Source: Allodiplogaster sudhausi (lineage: Eukaryota; Nematoda; Chromadorea; Rhabditida; Diplogasteridae). Taken from it: DNA of 64,000 nt. Below, in pieces: positions 25,065 through 36,526 of this stretch. The first letter of the stretch is position 1. Every line of letters begins with the position of its first letter. The stretch spans positions 434,001-498,000 of the forward strand of contig CALZFC010000026.1 of NCBI GenBank assembly GCA_945643635.1, written 5' to 3'. Both the position numbers and the translations under genes were made by a program. The notes beneath the pieces were generated by a model that was not told where the DNA came from, did not search any database, and saw only the letters and a program-made list of their open reading frames with translations.

Positions 25065-25903
25065 TTACTGCGGCGACTGCGGCTTCTCGCACACGACCGG
25101 GTATTTCTTCTGGTCGCAGGAGACGGCGCGCCATTTGCCAAGCGGGTTTCTCGTGATCACGACGCACTTCTTCTCCGCGGTAGGACCCTGGCCTGAAGTT
25201 GGGATTGCGGTAACTTTTCAAGGACACTGTGGTTTGACCAAGTCTCGTACTAGGCAGATAGTTGTCGGCAGAGCAGTCTGCACGCGCATCCATCCACGCC
25301 TCTTTGCCAAGGGTGACGGCGTCTGAATGGTAAAATGTCTTGATCATTTTGGCATGAAAAATAGTAAATCAATGGATAAGCCCGAATAGTGAAGAGAAAG
25401 AGAATATCTGAACCTCGCACGAATTTTGAGGAGTGGCCGATTCCACACGGCTCAGCGACTACCGCGCCCAGCATGAAGCACACACATAGATCTCGCCTGC
25501 ATCATGTTCATTGGCCGCTCGACCATCTGTAAGAAAAGATATGAAACTGCCTAGTATATGAGTAATTAAAAAATCTCGCTATTACAGCTTGGCGTGCTTA
25601 GTTTTGCACATCACTGTTCTGGCATCAGAAAGTTGCTAGAAAAGAAATTGAGCGGCCCTACCTTGTAGCACTTGTCGCCATGCGGCTTGAACTTGTACCA
25701 CGGATCACCACACACACGGTCTCCATCAGCAGCAGCTGGAAATGAAATATTTTTTATTAGGCTAATTGATTGACCCGATTATATTAGTATTTACTAGCCT
25801 TTTAGAAAGTTATAAAAATTATAAGTTTAAAAAAAGTTAAATATGATTGTGAAAGCGTACCAGCTATAATAGCTGAGGATAGGAGAATCTAGAACGCGAG
25901 CAT
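25065..25903 (-). pseudogene. C-type-lectin-like pseudogene, copy 12
   Basis: Exons 25861-25903, 25662-25735, 25414-25526, 25251-25322 and 25065-25192. Two lesions are visible. Codon 5 is TAG where other copies have TGC (plus strand AATCTAGAAC near 25890). Exon 3 has four extra bases (a CA/TG repeat expansion, CACACACA at 25480-25486) that shift the frame just after the QARSMC cysteine. Exons 2, 4 and 5 remain open and splice sites are intact, including a GT donor at exon 2. Confidence 0.75.
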
Positions 25904-26775
25904 TGTCAGCGGCGTAAAGTAGTGAAGAGTGAATAAGCTTCTGATCGAAATCCTTTTATACATGTTCCGTCCTGTTGGTTCAGCTTTCCATGGGAGATGA
26001 TCAAACTCGACACATCCAAGAGAATCAGGATTGGCATACACCTGCAATTGCTCCAAATATGACTTTTATGGAATTTCACATTGATCAAACTACTTTCTGA
26101 TTTATCAAGTAGAAGAGAAAAATGGTCATGATTTCATTATTAGAAAAACTTCTTCCTCTGATATGCATGTAAACAATACATCATCAACATAATGATTCTA
26201 ATTAAGGTAAAAAAAATTAATTTTTAGGTTTTGGGGCAAATGTTGCGTACTCATTGTCAGGGCAGAGTGATTTTTGTGACTTCGGGACACTTGCAATAGA
26301 AGTTTCTAGCTCAAAATAAGGCGAAAAAATCAAGACTCTTTTTATTAGCCTCACATCAGACCTTCTTTTAGTACTCAAAATCTAAAAAAATTCTATAAGA
26401 TGTATTTATTACATGTCTGCAGCTTCATATTTTTGTTTATATCAATTGTCTAAATTTTGACTCTTCCTTTTTTGATCAGTGCAGATGTGCACGCACCATT
26501 TGCCCTCAAAAACCAAAAAAATAAACATTTTTAAAATTTCATTTCAGTTAATGAAATATGTTGGTGATGTATTATTTACATGCATATCCAAGGAGGACCA
26601 CAAAATGTCATCTTCATAGCAGACGCACACGCATGCCAATCCTGACTCTCTTGTATGTGTAGAGTATGATCTTGTGCCCTGCATCGCCATGAAAGCTGAA
26701 CCAACAGGACGGAACATGTATAAAAGGATTCCGAGCAGAAGCTTCTTCACTCCTCACTCCTTAACGCCGCTGACA
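25904..26775. other. Centre of the inverted duplication
   Basis: No gene seen. The flanking promoters of copies 12 and 13 face each other. 26105-26180 and 26555-26600 still match as reverse complements (ATATGCATGTAAA core). The about 370 bp between them are unpaired AT-rich sequence forming the spacer. Confidence 0.6.
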
Positions 26776-27698
26776 ATGCCCGTGTTCTGCATTCTCCTGT
26801 CCTCGGCTATTGTGGCTGGTACGATTCACAATCATATTTAGCTTTTTTAACATACAATTTTCTGTAATTTTTTTTATTTCATTTCCAGCTGCTGCTGATG
26901 GAGACCGAGTGTGTGGTGATCCGTGGTACAAGTTCAAGCCGCATGGCGGCAAGTGCTACAGGGCAAGGCTGCTGAACTTCGTTGCTAGAAAATACATTAT
27001 GAAACTGGGCACCTTATTGATGCCAGAACAATTATTTGCGAAATTCCTCACAGCAAGTTGTAAAAGCGAGCTTTTTGGTTCTCTCATATTCTAGGCAATT
27101 TCATATGAGCAATATCTGTAACCAGGGGTGGCCGGGGGCCGAAAATATCCGGCCCCCATGGTCGGCCCCGGCCGGCCCCAAAGTTAAACAATTTTCTTTA
27201 AAAAATTTCGCGTCGGAGAAAAAATCCATCCAAAAGTGAGAAAATGCGTATGCGCAATACATCTATAACGCATACTGAATAAAATGTGTGGCACATTTCA
27301 TCCTAAATTGGCTCATAATTTGTTCAAATGGGGTGAACTTAATTTTTTCCCCCCGGGTAAGCCCCGGCTCCCGCTCCCGAGCTCGGCCCCGGCCCCGGCT
27401 CCCAGGGTCGGCCCCGGCCACGGATCCGGGACATCTCTGCTAATCATTCAGACGCCATCACCCTTGACAAGGAGGCATGGATGGATGCTGGTGCCGACTG
27501 CTCGGCCGACAACTACCTGCCTGGTATCGAGACTTGGCCCCCCACCGTATCTTTGATCAACTACCGTAAGCTCAACTTCAGACCAGGGTCCCACAGCGGA
27601 GAAGAAGTGCGCTGTGATCACGAGAAACAAGCTTGGCAAACGCATGCGACCAGAAGAAGTACCCGGTCGTGTGCGAGAAGCCGCAGTCGCCGCAGTAA
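26776..27698 (+). pseudogene. C-type-lectin-like pseudogene, copy 13 (exon 3 replaced by GC-rich insert)
   Basis: Exon 1 is 26776-26818 and exon 2 is 26889-26962, with a GC donor (AGG|GCAAGG). Exon 3 is missing: at 27123 the sequence jumps into a GC-rich insert and returns at about 27440 just before exon 4 (27452-27523). Exon 5 (27582-27698) lost the GKWRAVSC codons in a small deletion/replacement (AAACGCATGCGACC) that also shifts the frame. Confidence 0.78.
27123..27439. mobile_element. GC-rich element with hAT-like ends inside CTLD copy 13
   Basis: It starts CAGGGGTGGCCGGGGGCCG and ends in the reverse complement of CAGAGATGTCCCGGATCCG, with GGCCCC-rich arms flanking an AT-rich middle. This is the layout of a non-autonomous hAT element and resembles the one at 54720. 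No 8-bp duplication is seen. The right end may coincide with native ATCTCGGC-like sequence before exon 4, so insertion was accompanied or followed by deletion of exon 3. Confidence 0.5.
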
Positions 27699-28888
27699 GT
27701 GACAGTGATAAATCGAGACTTTTTCATCGCACGATTGGCAACTTTGCAATCCCGAGAATAAAGCAATTATCAAAAGTAGTGCAATCTTTCCTCGTGTATG
27801 CGGTGAAATGGATACCATATTATTTCAAACATTGAATTATAACTGCGTTAACATGAAAACTAATAAAGAAAATAAAGAATAATGCAAGAAAAAAGACACT
27901 TTGCTATATTTTCAATGCACAAACATTATCAATACTAAATCCGCTTGGAAAATAAGTTTTTTTTCGCTCAATTATGAGCTGTTTCTCTTAGACTTCTATA
28001 ACTAATTATGAATCGTTCTCATTTCAACTCAATAAGGAAATAAAGCTTTAAAATGATGCACGAACTGAAGAGACTTAGGCTGAGACTTCCGCTCAGCCTT
28101 ATGTCCCCCAGAGAGGGGGGGGGGCGTAGCACGCACGAATCGTGAAAAAGGAACGAACGATGAACAAAGGGACGAAGATACTTACTTTTAGGGTAAGATT
28201 TCGGGTTTTAGGCAACTTTTCATAAAGCAATTATCAAAAGTAGTGCAACTGTAGCTCACGTATGCGATCGAATACAAATTACGGAAGGCATTGTGTTGTT
28301 ATGGTCGCCTACTCCTAACACGTAATGGACGATCAGATAGAAGGAAAGGTTATAGCAACACATTCATGGCAATTTGCCAAGACTTTGCCGATTTCAAATT
28401 AGCGCTTTGAGTCCGGCATGCGAATCATGCACGGTTTCAATCGCCAGACACTCTTTTTTTTTCTGTTTGTAATACTTTTTTTTTCGATGTCCGGCACAGT
28501 CAATTCTGATGGCAGCCTCATTTCTATTGCTCATGACTGTGGAGTTCGGTGAATGGCAACTTATTCTTCCAGTAAGATAGAGAAACTGATTATAGAAAAG
28601 TTTATATTGTATATTACTGACTTGATAATGATGATAGATTTTCAGTTTGTGTTTAACTCGATACCATGCATGCTTTAACAGAACGGATATTGTGTCCGTT
28701 CACTTTCAACATTTTCGATAAGTAGATTTTTTGCATCTTCTTAAGATCAGAATAAATTATTTTTTTTAGCAGATTACCAGCTTTATTGAGTCCTGGGGCG
28801 ATTTGTGGGATGAGAATTAGGTCGCTTAAGGGGACATTGCCTTGGAGGGAAGGGGTTAGAAGAGTGGATTGAGGGTGGGAGGATCGTT
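27699..28888. other. Convergent 3' flanks of CTLD copy 13 and K/E-rich copy B
   Basis: No gene seen. It holds the copy-13 AATAAA (27759-27764), a G12 run near 28114-28125, a second CTLD-type 3' flank at about 28220-28340, and the K/E-gene 3' flank at 28560-28860 in minus orientation. Confidence 0.5.
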
Positions 28889-29906
28889 TCAATTCTTAGT
28901 GGACTTCTCCGTCTTCTCCAGCTTCAGACTCTTCACCTTCTCCAGTGTGTCGTCCTCGTCCGAACGCTCCTGGAAAACATACCAGTTCGGAAATATGATC
29001 TGTCGTGCTGTCAAATATATAAAGGCATGCAGAATATGACATGGAATTGGCCGGATTTGATCTTCTCCTTCTTCTCCTTTTCCAAGTCCTCCTGTTGCTT
29101 CTTCTTCTGGCTCGCCGTTATTTCCTTCACGTACTTGTTCTTTACGTTCTCCTTGGAAGGGGCGTCCTGAAAGGAACCCAAATTTTCTGGGATTGATATT
29201 AAATTAAATACTAAGAAATAACTAGGAGACAAGATAGGGAAACGCTGGACTGACGTCTGCGGCGGTCTCGGACTTGAGAGGAGTTGTGCCGTTCTTCGAC
29301 GTGGCCGTGGCAGACTCCTTGCTCTTCTTCTCTTCCGCTTTCTTCTCTGACTTTCCCTTCCCACCCTCTTCTTCCTTCTCTTCTTTCTTGTCCTTTCCAT
29401 CGTTTCCATCCTTTTCTCCCTCTCCACCAGGCTCTTTCTTCTCTCCTAAAGAATTCACAAAGCAATTTGTTTTGCAAAAAAAAAGTTTGCCATTTTTGAG
29501 ATGAACCGAGAGAAGAATTAGATTTCCCTAAGTTATTCCACGACGACACACCAAGCCTGACCCGTTTTCTCCTCCTTCTTGTCGCTCTCTTCCTTCTTGC
29601 CTGCTTCTTCCTTCTTCTCTTCCCCCTTCTCAGTCTTCTTCTCATCGCCACCCTTCGCCTCTGCCACTTCCACTTTGCTTGTCGGCGCCGGTGTCTTCGG
29701 CGGCGCTGCAGAAGGGCCTTTCTTGGGCGGCGGACCCCCTTTGTCGTCCTAAAAGTACCTGATTTTAACATTTTCATATGTTTGAATTTTAGTAACGATA
29801 GTGGAAGTGAACATGAGAGAGAAGGGAGAAATACTGAAATAATCTGCATTTGAACCTTTTTCTTTTTGGATGAACAGGTCGCCAGCAGAAGCATCGCTGA
29901 GGCCAT
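28889..29906 (-). CDS. Lysine/glutamate-rich protein of unknown function, copy B
   Basis: Exons 29856-29906, 29562-29748, 29255-29445, 29041-29166 and 28889-28969, the same exon lengths as copy A (51, 187, 191, 126, 81 nt; 211 residues). The N-terminus is MASAMLLLATCSSKKKK. All junctions keep GT-AG. The last base of exon 4 makes GQFH instead of GQFQ. It is the mirror partner of copy A in the inverted duplication and convergent with CTLD copy 13. Confidence 0.72.
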
Positions 29907-30335
29907 CAGAGTTTTCAATTAGGCTCATTGAATATTTTATTCTCAAATACTATCTTGCGACTATTAAAAACACTGGAAAACATGAGATTAATGAAAATGA
30001 GTAATGAGAAAGATATTAACTGCAAAGTGTGACAGAAGAACGCAGAGCATGACTAGCTGTCGACTCCTCAACTCGGCTTCTTCAGATCAGAGACACGAGT
30101 GGCGAGGCAGCCACTTACAAGAGTGAAAAATGACAAAAATGCGGGTGAGAACCTCTCGCTAACTGCGTAAGTGCAACGCACTCTATTATTCTTATTCTAA
30201 AGTAATACGTTTTGCACTTATTACTTTTGCGGCATATATTAGAACAATATACATACATACTTACATATATGTATGTAGGAATTCATTCTATCATTCTAGC
30301 TGTATTATTCATTACCAACAAGCTTTCAAAACATT

Positions 30336-30584
30336 TTGAATAGCCGCCTATTCCTGCAGATGCGTTGCAGATGTTCTGTCCAGAAGGCCCCGTTCAACCC
30401 GCAGAACTGCAACCTCAGTCGCACCACTGTGGTGTCGACGACAACCACGATCACTACGACTGCGAAGCCAAAGGAAGATGGAGGTGGGGACAAGGGAAAA
30501 GACAGCGAGAGTATAAAAGACGGTGAAGAAGGCAAGGAAGGGAAAGAAGGCGATGTCTGCCGTAAGAAGTGTGCTGACTTGTGA
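30336..30584 (+). CDS. EGF-like/Thr-rich exon, possible secreted-protein fragment
   Basis: After a TTCCTGCAG acceptor the frame reads CRCSVQKAPFNPQNCNL, a remnant of an EGF-like module, then a mucin-like run rich in Thr (TTVVSTTTTITTT), a K/E/D/G-rich tail and a final VCRKKCADL before TGA. A related but shorter plus-strand EGF piece (EGYKGKDCGDL) lies at 39795-39830. The stop codon here is created at the edge of an insertion at 30589. No upstream exon was identified, so this may be a non-functional fragment. Confidence 0.35.
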   Translation: MNSRLFLQMRCRCSVQKAPFNPQNCNLSRTTVVSTTTTITTTAKPKEDGGGDKGKDSESIKDGEEGKEGKEGDVCRKKCADL

Positions 30585-30588
30585 GCTA

Positions 30589-31046
30589 TGTACTATCGCG
30601 TTCCTCCCTCAGGGGATACCCGAGCGGGAAAGAACGGAAAATCTCGAGTGTAGCGGTAGCTTGTGTTTTAGAAGAAGGAAGAGTAAAGAAGAGAAGTTTA
30701 TCTATTACGTTATGATAACATACATAGGGAAGGTTAAGGAGAGACGACAAGAGAGATAGAGAGAGATAAGAAGAGTTGTTGTTGTATTGATATCGTTGTT
30801 GAGAGATGGGAGAATGGACATGATGAAGAGAGAGATAGAGAAATAGAATGTAGAGAGTGCTGAGTGTGCAGAGAATGGAGATGGAGTGGAGTGCGAGTGT
30901 CCTGGCGGGAGAGCCGGGAAGCGGCCGCCCGCCGGGTGGACGGAACACTCGACCAAGCCCTGAGGGTCTGTGCGAGTGTAGCGAATGTGTGGGGCGTGGC
31001 TTAGTCTTCAGAGATAGGTTGAAGGTAACTATATCACGATAGTACA
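30589..31046. mobile_element. Small inserted element with 12-bp inverted ends
   Basis: The left arm of the inverted duplication lacks this segment: it reads GTGCTACATTGACG at 22070-22085 in reverse. The insert begins TGTACTATCGCG and ends CACGATAGTACA, inverted repeats differing at one base. The interior is AG-rich on the plus strand, with a GC-rich patch at 30900-30960. The target duplication is unclear. Confidence 0.5.
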
Positions 31047-32030
31047 TTGACGAAGAGCCTATTTTCACATTGATTAAATCATTACACAAATATTTTTGAA
31101 ATTTATTAAAATCAGAGGTCATAGAAATATACCAAGAACGAAACAGTGCAATTTAAAGAGCAAAACTGTGTTCATTACTTTGAAGCCATTTCGAAGATTT
31201 TAGCATGTCCAACTTCCACATAAATATGAGCACTGAATTGTGAGATGGCCTGGTCTTCGTCATCTGCCTGTATGTAGTTGTGGGAGGTGGAGTTCGGTGG
31301 ATGGCAACTTATTCTTCCTAGTAAAATAGGAAACTGATTATAGAAAATTTATATTATATATTACTGACTTGAAAATGATGATAGATTTTCAGCTTGAGTT
31401 TAACTCGATACCATACATGATTTAAGAAAACGGATGCCATTGAGATAAACGCTTTGCTTGCCCATCGCTTTTCATCAAATTCGTTCACTTTCAACATTGC
31501 TTTTTTGCATCTTCTCCAGATCAGAATATATTATGTATGCAGTAATAAGTCAAAGGCGAAGAAGCCCATTATCAGCTTTATTTCCATACTTCGACGTTGC
31601 AATCAAACCTTTTCGTGCAAAGCGGTCAGGAGGAGAAGATCATATTCGATGATATCCAGGAGAGTCAGGCATGACATCTGCTACGAAAATGACATTTTAT
31701 TGGATTTTACTTTGATCAAAGCACTTTCAGATTTAGCCAGTGGAAGAGAAAATCGGTCATGGTTTAATAAACTGTAAAACTTCCTCGGATATACATTGAA
31801 GTAAAACTTCATCAGCATAACGATTGAAATGAAGTAAAAAAAATTTACTTGTAGGTTTTTAAGATTATGCGTGCGCAAAAAAACTTTTCAAACTTCTCTC
31901 TTTTTCATAGGTTCAACTTATAACACATGGTGGCGAACTTGAAGTATTTCTTTGATTCGGTACACTTCACGTTCTAGGAAAACCCGACTGCAAAGTGAGG
32001 AAGCGTCGAAATCAAAACTGTAAAGAATAG
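31047..32030. other. Right-arm intergenic stretch
   Basis: No gene seen. It is the reverse complement of 21117-22080, including a second orphan copy of the K/E-gene 3' flank at 31430-31590. It ends at the LINE insertion point. Confidence 0.65.
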
Positions 32031-32401
32031 TTGTTGTTTAATTGTTTATCTACATCTTTAAAGGATGTGACGACACAATGATATCAAAATGAGGACAAAT
32101 GTTAATTCAGTCCTAGCAGCAAAAGAGGGGGAGGGGGAGGGATACAGTAGCCACGGTGGTCCTCTGTTCGGGTGAAGCGTAACCCGGATATGGGGTGGAT
32201 CAGGTCCCAAGGGCTGGCAAGGCCCATTACCAGTGTGCACTGAGGAGGGTGCATCTCAGAGGAACCACCGCACTTGCTGAATGGGGAGAGTGGAAGGGGA
32301 CTGGGGAGATAAGGCAGTGCTGCTGTAATTAAAACATATAGGTAATAAATAGTGAATAGTAATAGTAATGATTTGGATAAGATAATTCAATGACCATGTA
32401 A

Positions 32402-35244
32402 CTACAGATGAGGATATTCAAGCTTAAGTATAGAAAGAAGGGGCAAATTGTGAAGCTCACGTTTAAAAGACTCAATGTTCCGGCATGAAAGAATAGAACC
32501 TGGCAATTGACAATACCACCTAGCAACTCTGACACTGAACGAATTACGACGAAGATCTAAATTGCACTTCGGCAGATGAAAGTTAAAACTAGAAACGCGT
32601 CCATTGCAAGGTTTAAATGTGACAAATTTACTAATTCGCAGATCAACTAAGCCAAGAAGCAACTTGTGGAAGTAAATAAGGTCAATTCTTACTCGTTGAA
32701 GAAGTAGACAAGGGAGTGAATATGAGGAAAGTCTATCATTATAGGATGGAATAGCCGAGTGAGGAACATATATAGATTCAGTAGAGCAACGAATAAATAG
32801 AAGACGAGTAAAGACATGCTGAATATGTTCAATCTTACGGATGAGAGCCTTCTTCTGAGGTGACCATACAATCGATGAAAATGAAATCAAAGGAATAACA
32901 TATGTTTTGTAACAAATTATATAAATCTCAGGAGATCTTGATCTCAATAGGCGGAAAAAGGCATATACAAGGCTAAGACTTCTCCTAGCAATAGATTCAA
33001 TATGGGCTGAGAACGAGAGAGACGAGTCAACAAGAATTCCAAGATCACGGACAGGAGAAGAAAAGACAGAAAAGAGAATGTTGGATGAGATCAGGTAGGG
33101 TAGATGGGGATTGTTTTTGCCAAGATGTAAGACACCACACTTTTGGTGGGCGATTGTTAACTGCCAGTTTTTGCAGTATTCATCTAGTAAAAGGGCTGCA
33201 CGCGAAAGTTGCTGGTGGGCCGGGTTGTAAGTTTTTGTTGAAAAGTCTGTATATAGTTTTATGTCATCTGCGAAAAATGAGGGTTTGACGAGGGAAAGGG
33301 ATGCCAAAAGAGAGGGAATTTCCGAAATGTAGATGTTAAACAGTAGCGGAGACAAAACCGCACCTTGTGGAACTCCGCTGAAAGAAACTCGAGGCGTAGA
33401 AAGTGCATTGTTAGCCTTAACGCGAAAAGTTCTATCCGACAAAAAGGACGAAAGCCAAGACAAAACGTTGCCTCCAAAGCCGTAAGCAGACAGTTTTAGC
33501 AAGAGTTTATTATGTGAGATCGTATCAAAAGCTTTGGCAAAGTCATAGTACAGAATATCACAGCTTTTCCTTGAGTCAATGACACGTATCCAGTCATTAG
33601 TTGCTGCAAGCATATTCGACTCAACAGATCGACGTGCGCGGAACCCATGCTGGTCTTCAGGAATAATATTGTTGAGATCACACCACCAGAGAAGCTTGGG
33701 ACGGATGCATCGTTCTAGAACTTTAATAGGAGCGGGCGAGATAGTAATTGGTCTATAATGGCTGACTTCAGAGGGAGACGAGATCTTATTAATGGGAACA
33801 ACAATTCCTTGCTTCCATAAAGATGGAACCTGGCCGAGGGATAGCGAAAAATTGAAGAGGAAACTGAGCGGTTCAGCCAAAGACTGTGCACACTTGCGGT
33901 AAACTATTTGGGGAATATTCTCAGAAGTAAGCGAGAGAGACGGTTTAAGACGTTTTAAGTGCTTAAGAACGGTTTGGGGCATTATGACTATATCGGACAA
34001 AGTATGAGAGGTCGTGCAGTGAGGCGAAAATGGGGGCTGGATACCATTGTCATGCACGAAAACAGATGAAAAATAATCTGCAAACGCTTCTACCTTAGCC
34101 GAGTCGCCTATGCAGATATTACCATTTGCGTTCCGCAGAGTAGAAATAATCACTTTCGGTTTAGTGCGAGAACCAATAAAGCGGAAAAGGTCCTTGCGCG
34201 ACTTCAAAAGGCGAGTTTCTCGGTTTCGATTAAATTTGTCTATTTCTTTGGTAATGCGAGTGCATACTCTTTTGTATTCAATGCGAACTGGGTGGCAGTG
34301 CAGTTTATCATACAGAGCAGACTTGTGAGCGAGTAGCGACTTTATATGCAATGGGTATGCCTCACGCGGCAGGCGACGGCGATAATAAGGCGTGAACTTG
34401 AATAAAAATGCAGAAAGCACAGCAAGGAAGCGTTCGTGCATATCGTCAATTGAAGAAAAGCCATCAAAAACGCTATTCCAAGACACGTCAGCCAAACTAC
34501 TATTCAGAGAGAGGAAATCAGTTTTAGAAAAATCATGAGCGGGACAAGTAGCAGGCGGGTGTGATTCCGTAGAAATTGTGAAATTTACAGAAGAATGGTC
34601 GGAAGTTGAGAAAGGTGAAGAAATAGAACAGTTAACTACAGAGTCAGAAGGCGCGATTATAACATCAAGATAATTACTGCCGTGGGTAGGAGAGTGCACA
34701 TGCTGGACATAATGAAAATCAGAACAAAGGTCATGAAGAAGCTTAGCCTGGGCGGATGGAGATGAATTAGATCCCCAATCAACATGCAAATTAAAATCAC
34801 CAGCAATGATACATGAATATGGAACAGAGAGCAGATTAGTGAGTGTATCAAACAGCTTGGCATTTTGATCAGCATTGGTATTTGGAGGGCGATAGCCTGT
34901 TATGATGCGAGTGCGAGAAGAGTCAATTGGCGAGCTGATATCAATGCAAACAATATCACAAATGGAGCGGGAATCTACAGGAACGCGTGAAGCATCTATG
35001 CGTAAACTACATAAGACAGCTACCCCTCCACCGCGGCGAGCTTTTCTATCAGAGCGAAAGACGGTGAATTGAGAATCAGCGACTAATTCAGAATCAGCTA
35101 TATTTTCATTGAGCCAGGTTTCGGTGATTAAGACAAGATCGGGCTTAGAGAGAGCAAGGAAAGCGTGCAATTCGTGCAATTTATTCTTAAGAGAGCGAGC
35201 ATTAAAGAGAGCAGCAGAAATGAGACTGGGTCCTAGGAGGTGCC
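32402..35244 (-). CDS. LINE ORF2: endonuclease and reverse transcriptase
   Basis: The open frame begins after a TGA at 35261-35263 and contains no ATG near its start; the first conserved residues are NARSLKNKLHELHAF. Counting from the TTG at 35179, an APE-type endonuclease occupies roughly residues 1-200, with catalytic motifs ETWL (20), GDFNLH (128) and SDHSS (193). Reverse transcriptase spans roughly 450-720, with DFAKAFD (546), GVPQGAVLSP (602) and FADDIKLYTD (636). It ends YPHL at a TAG. The protein nicks target DNA and copies the element RNA into it. Motif spacing and wording fit the CR1/Jockey group. Translation probably continues from ORF1 by -1 frameshifting (see finding), so the start given is the first codon after the slip. 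Confidence 0.9.
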
Positions 35245-36048
35245 GTTTCCCATTGACAAGTCAGAGCCAGCAGTGTTCTGGGACGCAGGGAGGGCCGCAG
35301 GCACCGTAAGGCGCTGTCGCCCGGCGATCTCAGAGCTGACCCAAAGCTCGTCCCGGTATAGCACCCAGTTTCTCTGCGGCTCGACGCGGCGAAGGTGAAC
35401 AAGCTGAGAGCGCAGCTGTCGCCAACGCACACGCTCGTCAGGTGTCATCGACTTGCGAATGTAAACGCCTTTGAACTGTGCAATATTCTTCAAAGAAGAA
35501 GCTGCCTTCAGGCACCTCAGTTGGTGTCCACTCGTGGGCAGGATGCACTTGATCAGTCTGGGACGCGTATCATCGCGCCGGCCCATCCTATAAACAGTTT
35601 GGGCGCGACACTCGACACCCAGCTGGGCCAACATCGAATTCACACCTTCCTCGTCAGCACTCAATTTAGCGGGCAGAGACTCAGCGGTCGGTTCGGCCAT
35701 TCCAACAATCACAATCGATCGGGCACGAACCTTGGCCTCATCTGCCTCTGCTGCCGCATTGGCCTGAGAGACGGGAACGGCACCAAAGGGAGCGCCAGAA
35801 ACAGAAGAAGAAGCGGCAACGCGAGAAGCCCAAGTGGGCGAGGAAGAAGGCGCAGAGGTGAGCTTGGAGAAATGCTCCAGAGAGGAAGCGAGCAGAGACA
35901 TCATGGTAGACAAGACAGTCCAAGTGGCTTCAGGAATCCCCTCCGGTGTCTCTCCCGTGGCGATGCGCATTGCATCAACCACCAACTTCTCCACATTGGA
36001 CGAGGGAGAGAGCACCAAAGGGGCCGTCGGCTTGCGCTTGTTGGTCAT
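35233..36048 (-). CDS. LINE ORF1 protein (likely RNA-binding)
   Basis: 271 residues from ATG (MTNKRKPTAPLV) to TAG. The C-terminal half has a strand-like VRARSIVIVGMAEP, then CRAQTVYRMGRRDDTRPRLI and GVYIRKSMTPDERVRWRQLR, the pattern of ORF1 proteins of CR1/L2-type LINEs, which bind element RNA. The N-terminal half is Ser/Ala-rich and probably flexible. Its last codons overlap the ORF2 frame over 26 nt (35235-35260), with the heptamer GGGAAAC at 35245-35251 placed so that G GGA AAC is in the ORF1 frame. Confidence 0.82.
   Translation of the reverse strand: MTNKRKPTAPLVLSPSSNVEKLVVDAMRIATGETPEGIPEATWTVLSTMMSLLASSLEHFSKLTSAPSSSPTWASRVAASSSVSGAPFGAVPVSQANAAAEADEAKVRARSIVIVGMAEPTAESLPAKLSADEEGVNSMLAQLGVECRAQTVYRMGRRDDTRPRLIKCILPTSGHQLRCLKAASSLKNIAQFKGVYIRKSMTPDERVRWRQLRSQLVHLRRVEPQRNWVLYRDELWVSSEIAGRQRLTVPAALPASQNTAGSDLSMGNGTS
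35245..35251 (-). promoter_or_regulatory. Candidate -1 ribosomal frameshift site GGGAAAC
   Basis: On the minus strand ORF1 reads ATG GGA AAC GGC ACC TCC TAG. The heptamer G_GGA_AAC fits the X_XXY_YYZ rule for -1 slippage and lies inside the 26-nt window where both the ORF1 frame and the -1 (ORF2) frame are open. The ORF1 stop is 9 nt after it. ORF2 has no ATG nearby, so slippage here is the simplest way to make ORF2 protein. Confidence 0.6.
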
Positions 36049-36112
36049 GATTCAAGAGTTAGAAAAGAAGAAAAGAAGAGAGAGCGAAAATATGGGTCAC
36101 CGCACAAGAGCG

Positions 36113-36526
36113 GGCAGCGAGGGGAGAAATGGCAGCGAGGGGAGAAATGGCAGCGAGGGGAGAAATGGCAGCGAGGGGAGAAATGGCAGCGAGGGGAGAA
36201 ATGGCAGCGAGGGGAGAAATGGCAGCGAGGGGAGAAATGGCAGCGAGGGGAGAAATGGCAGCGAGGGGAGAAATGACAGCGAGGGGAGAAATGGCAGCGA
36301 GGGGAGAAATGGCAGCGAGGGGAGAAATGGCAGCGAGGGGAGAAATGACAGCGAGGGGAGAAATGGCAGCGAGGGGAGAAATGGCAGCGAGGGGAGAAAT
36401 GGCAGCGAGGGGAGAAATGACAGCGAGGGGAGAAATGGCAGCGAGGGGAGAAATGGCAGCGAGGGGAGAAATGGCAGCGAGGGGAGAAATGACAGCGAGG
36501 GGAGAAATGGCAGCGAGGGGAGAAAT
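36113..36526. repeat. 23 x 18-bp monomers forming the LINE 5' UTR
   Basis: The monomer is GGCAGCGAGGGGAGAAAT on the plus strand, starting at 36113 and repeating exactly every 18 bp. Monomers 10, 14, 18 and 22 (36275, 36347, 36419, 36491) read GACAGC instead of GGCAGC, giving a 72-bp higher-order period over the upstream part. As the LINE is on the minus strand, this array occupies 414 of the 479 nt upstream of ORF1. Confidence 0.93.
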
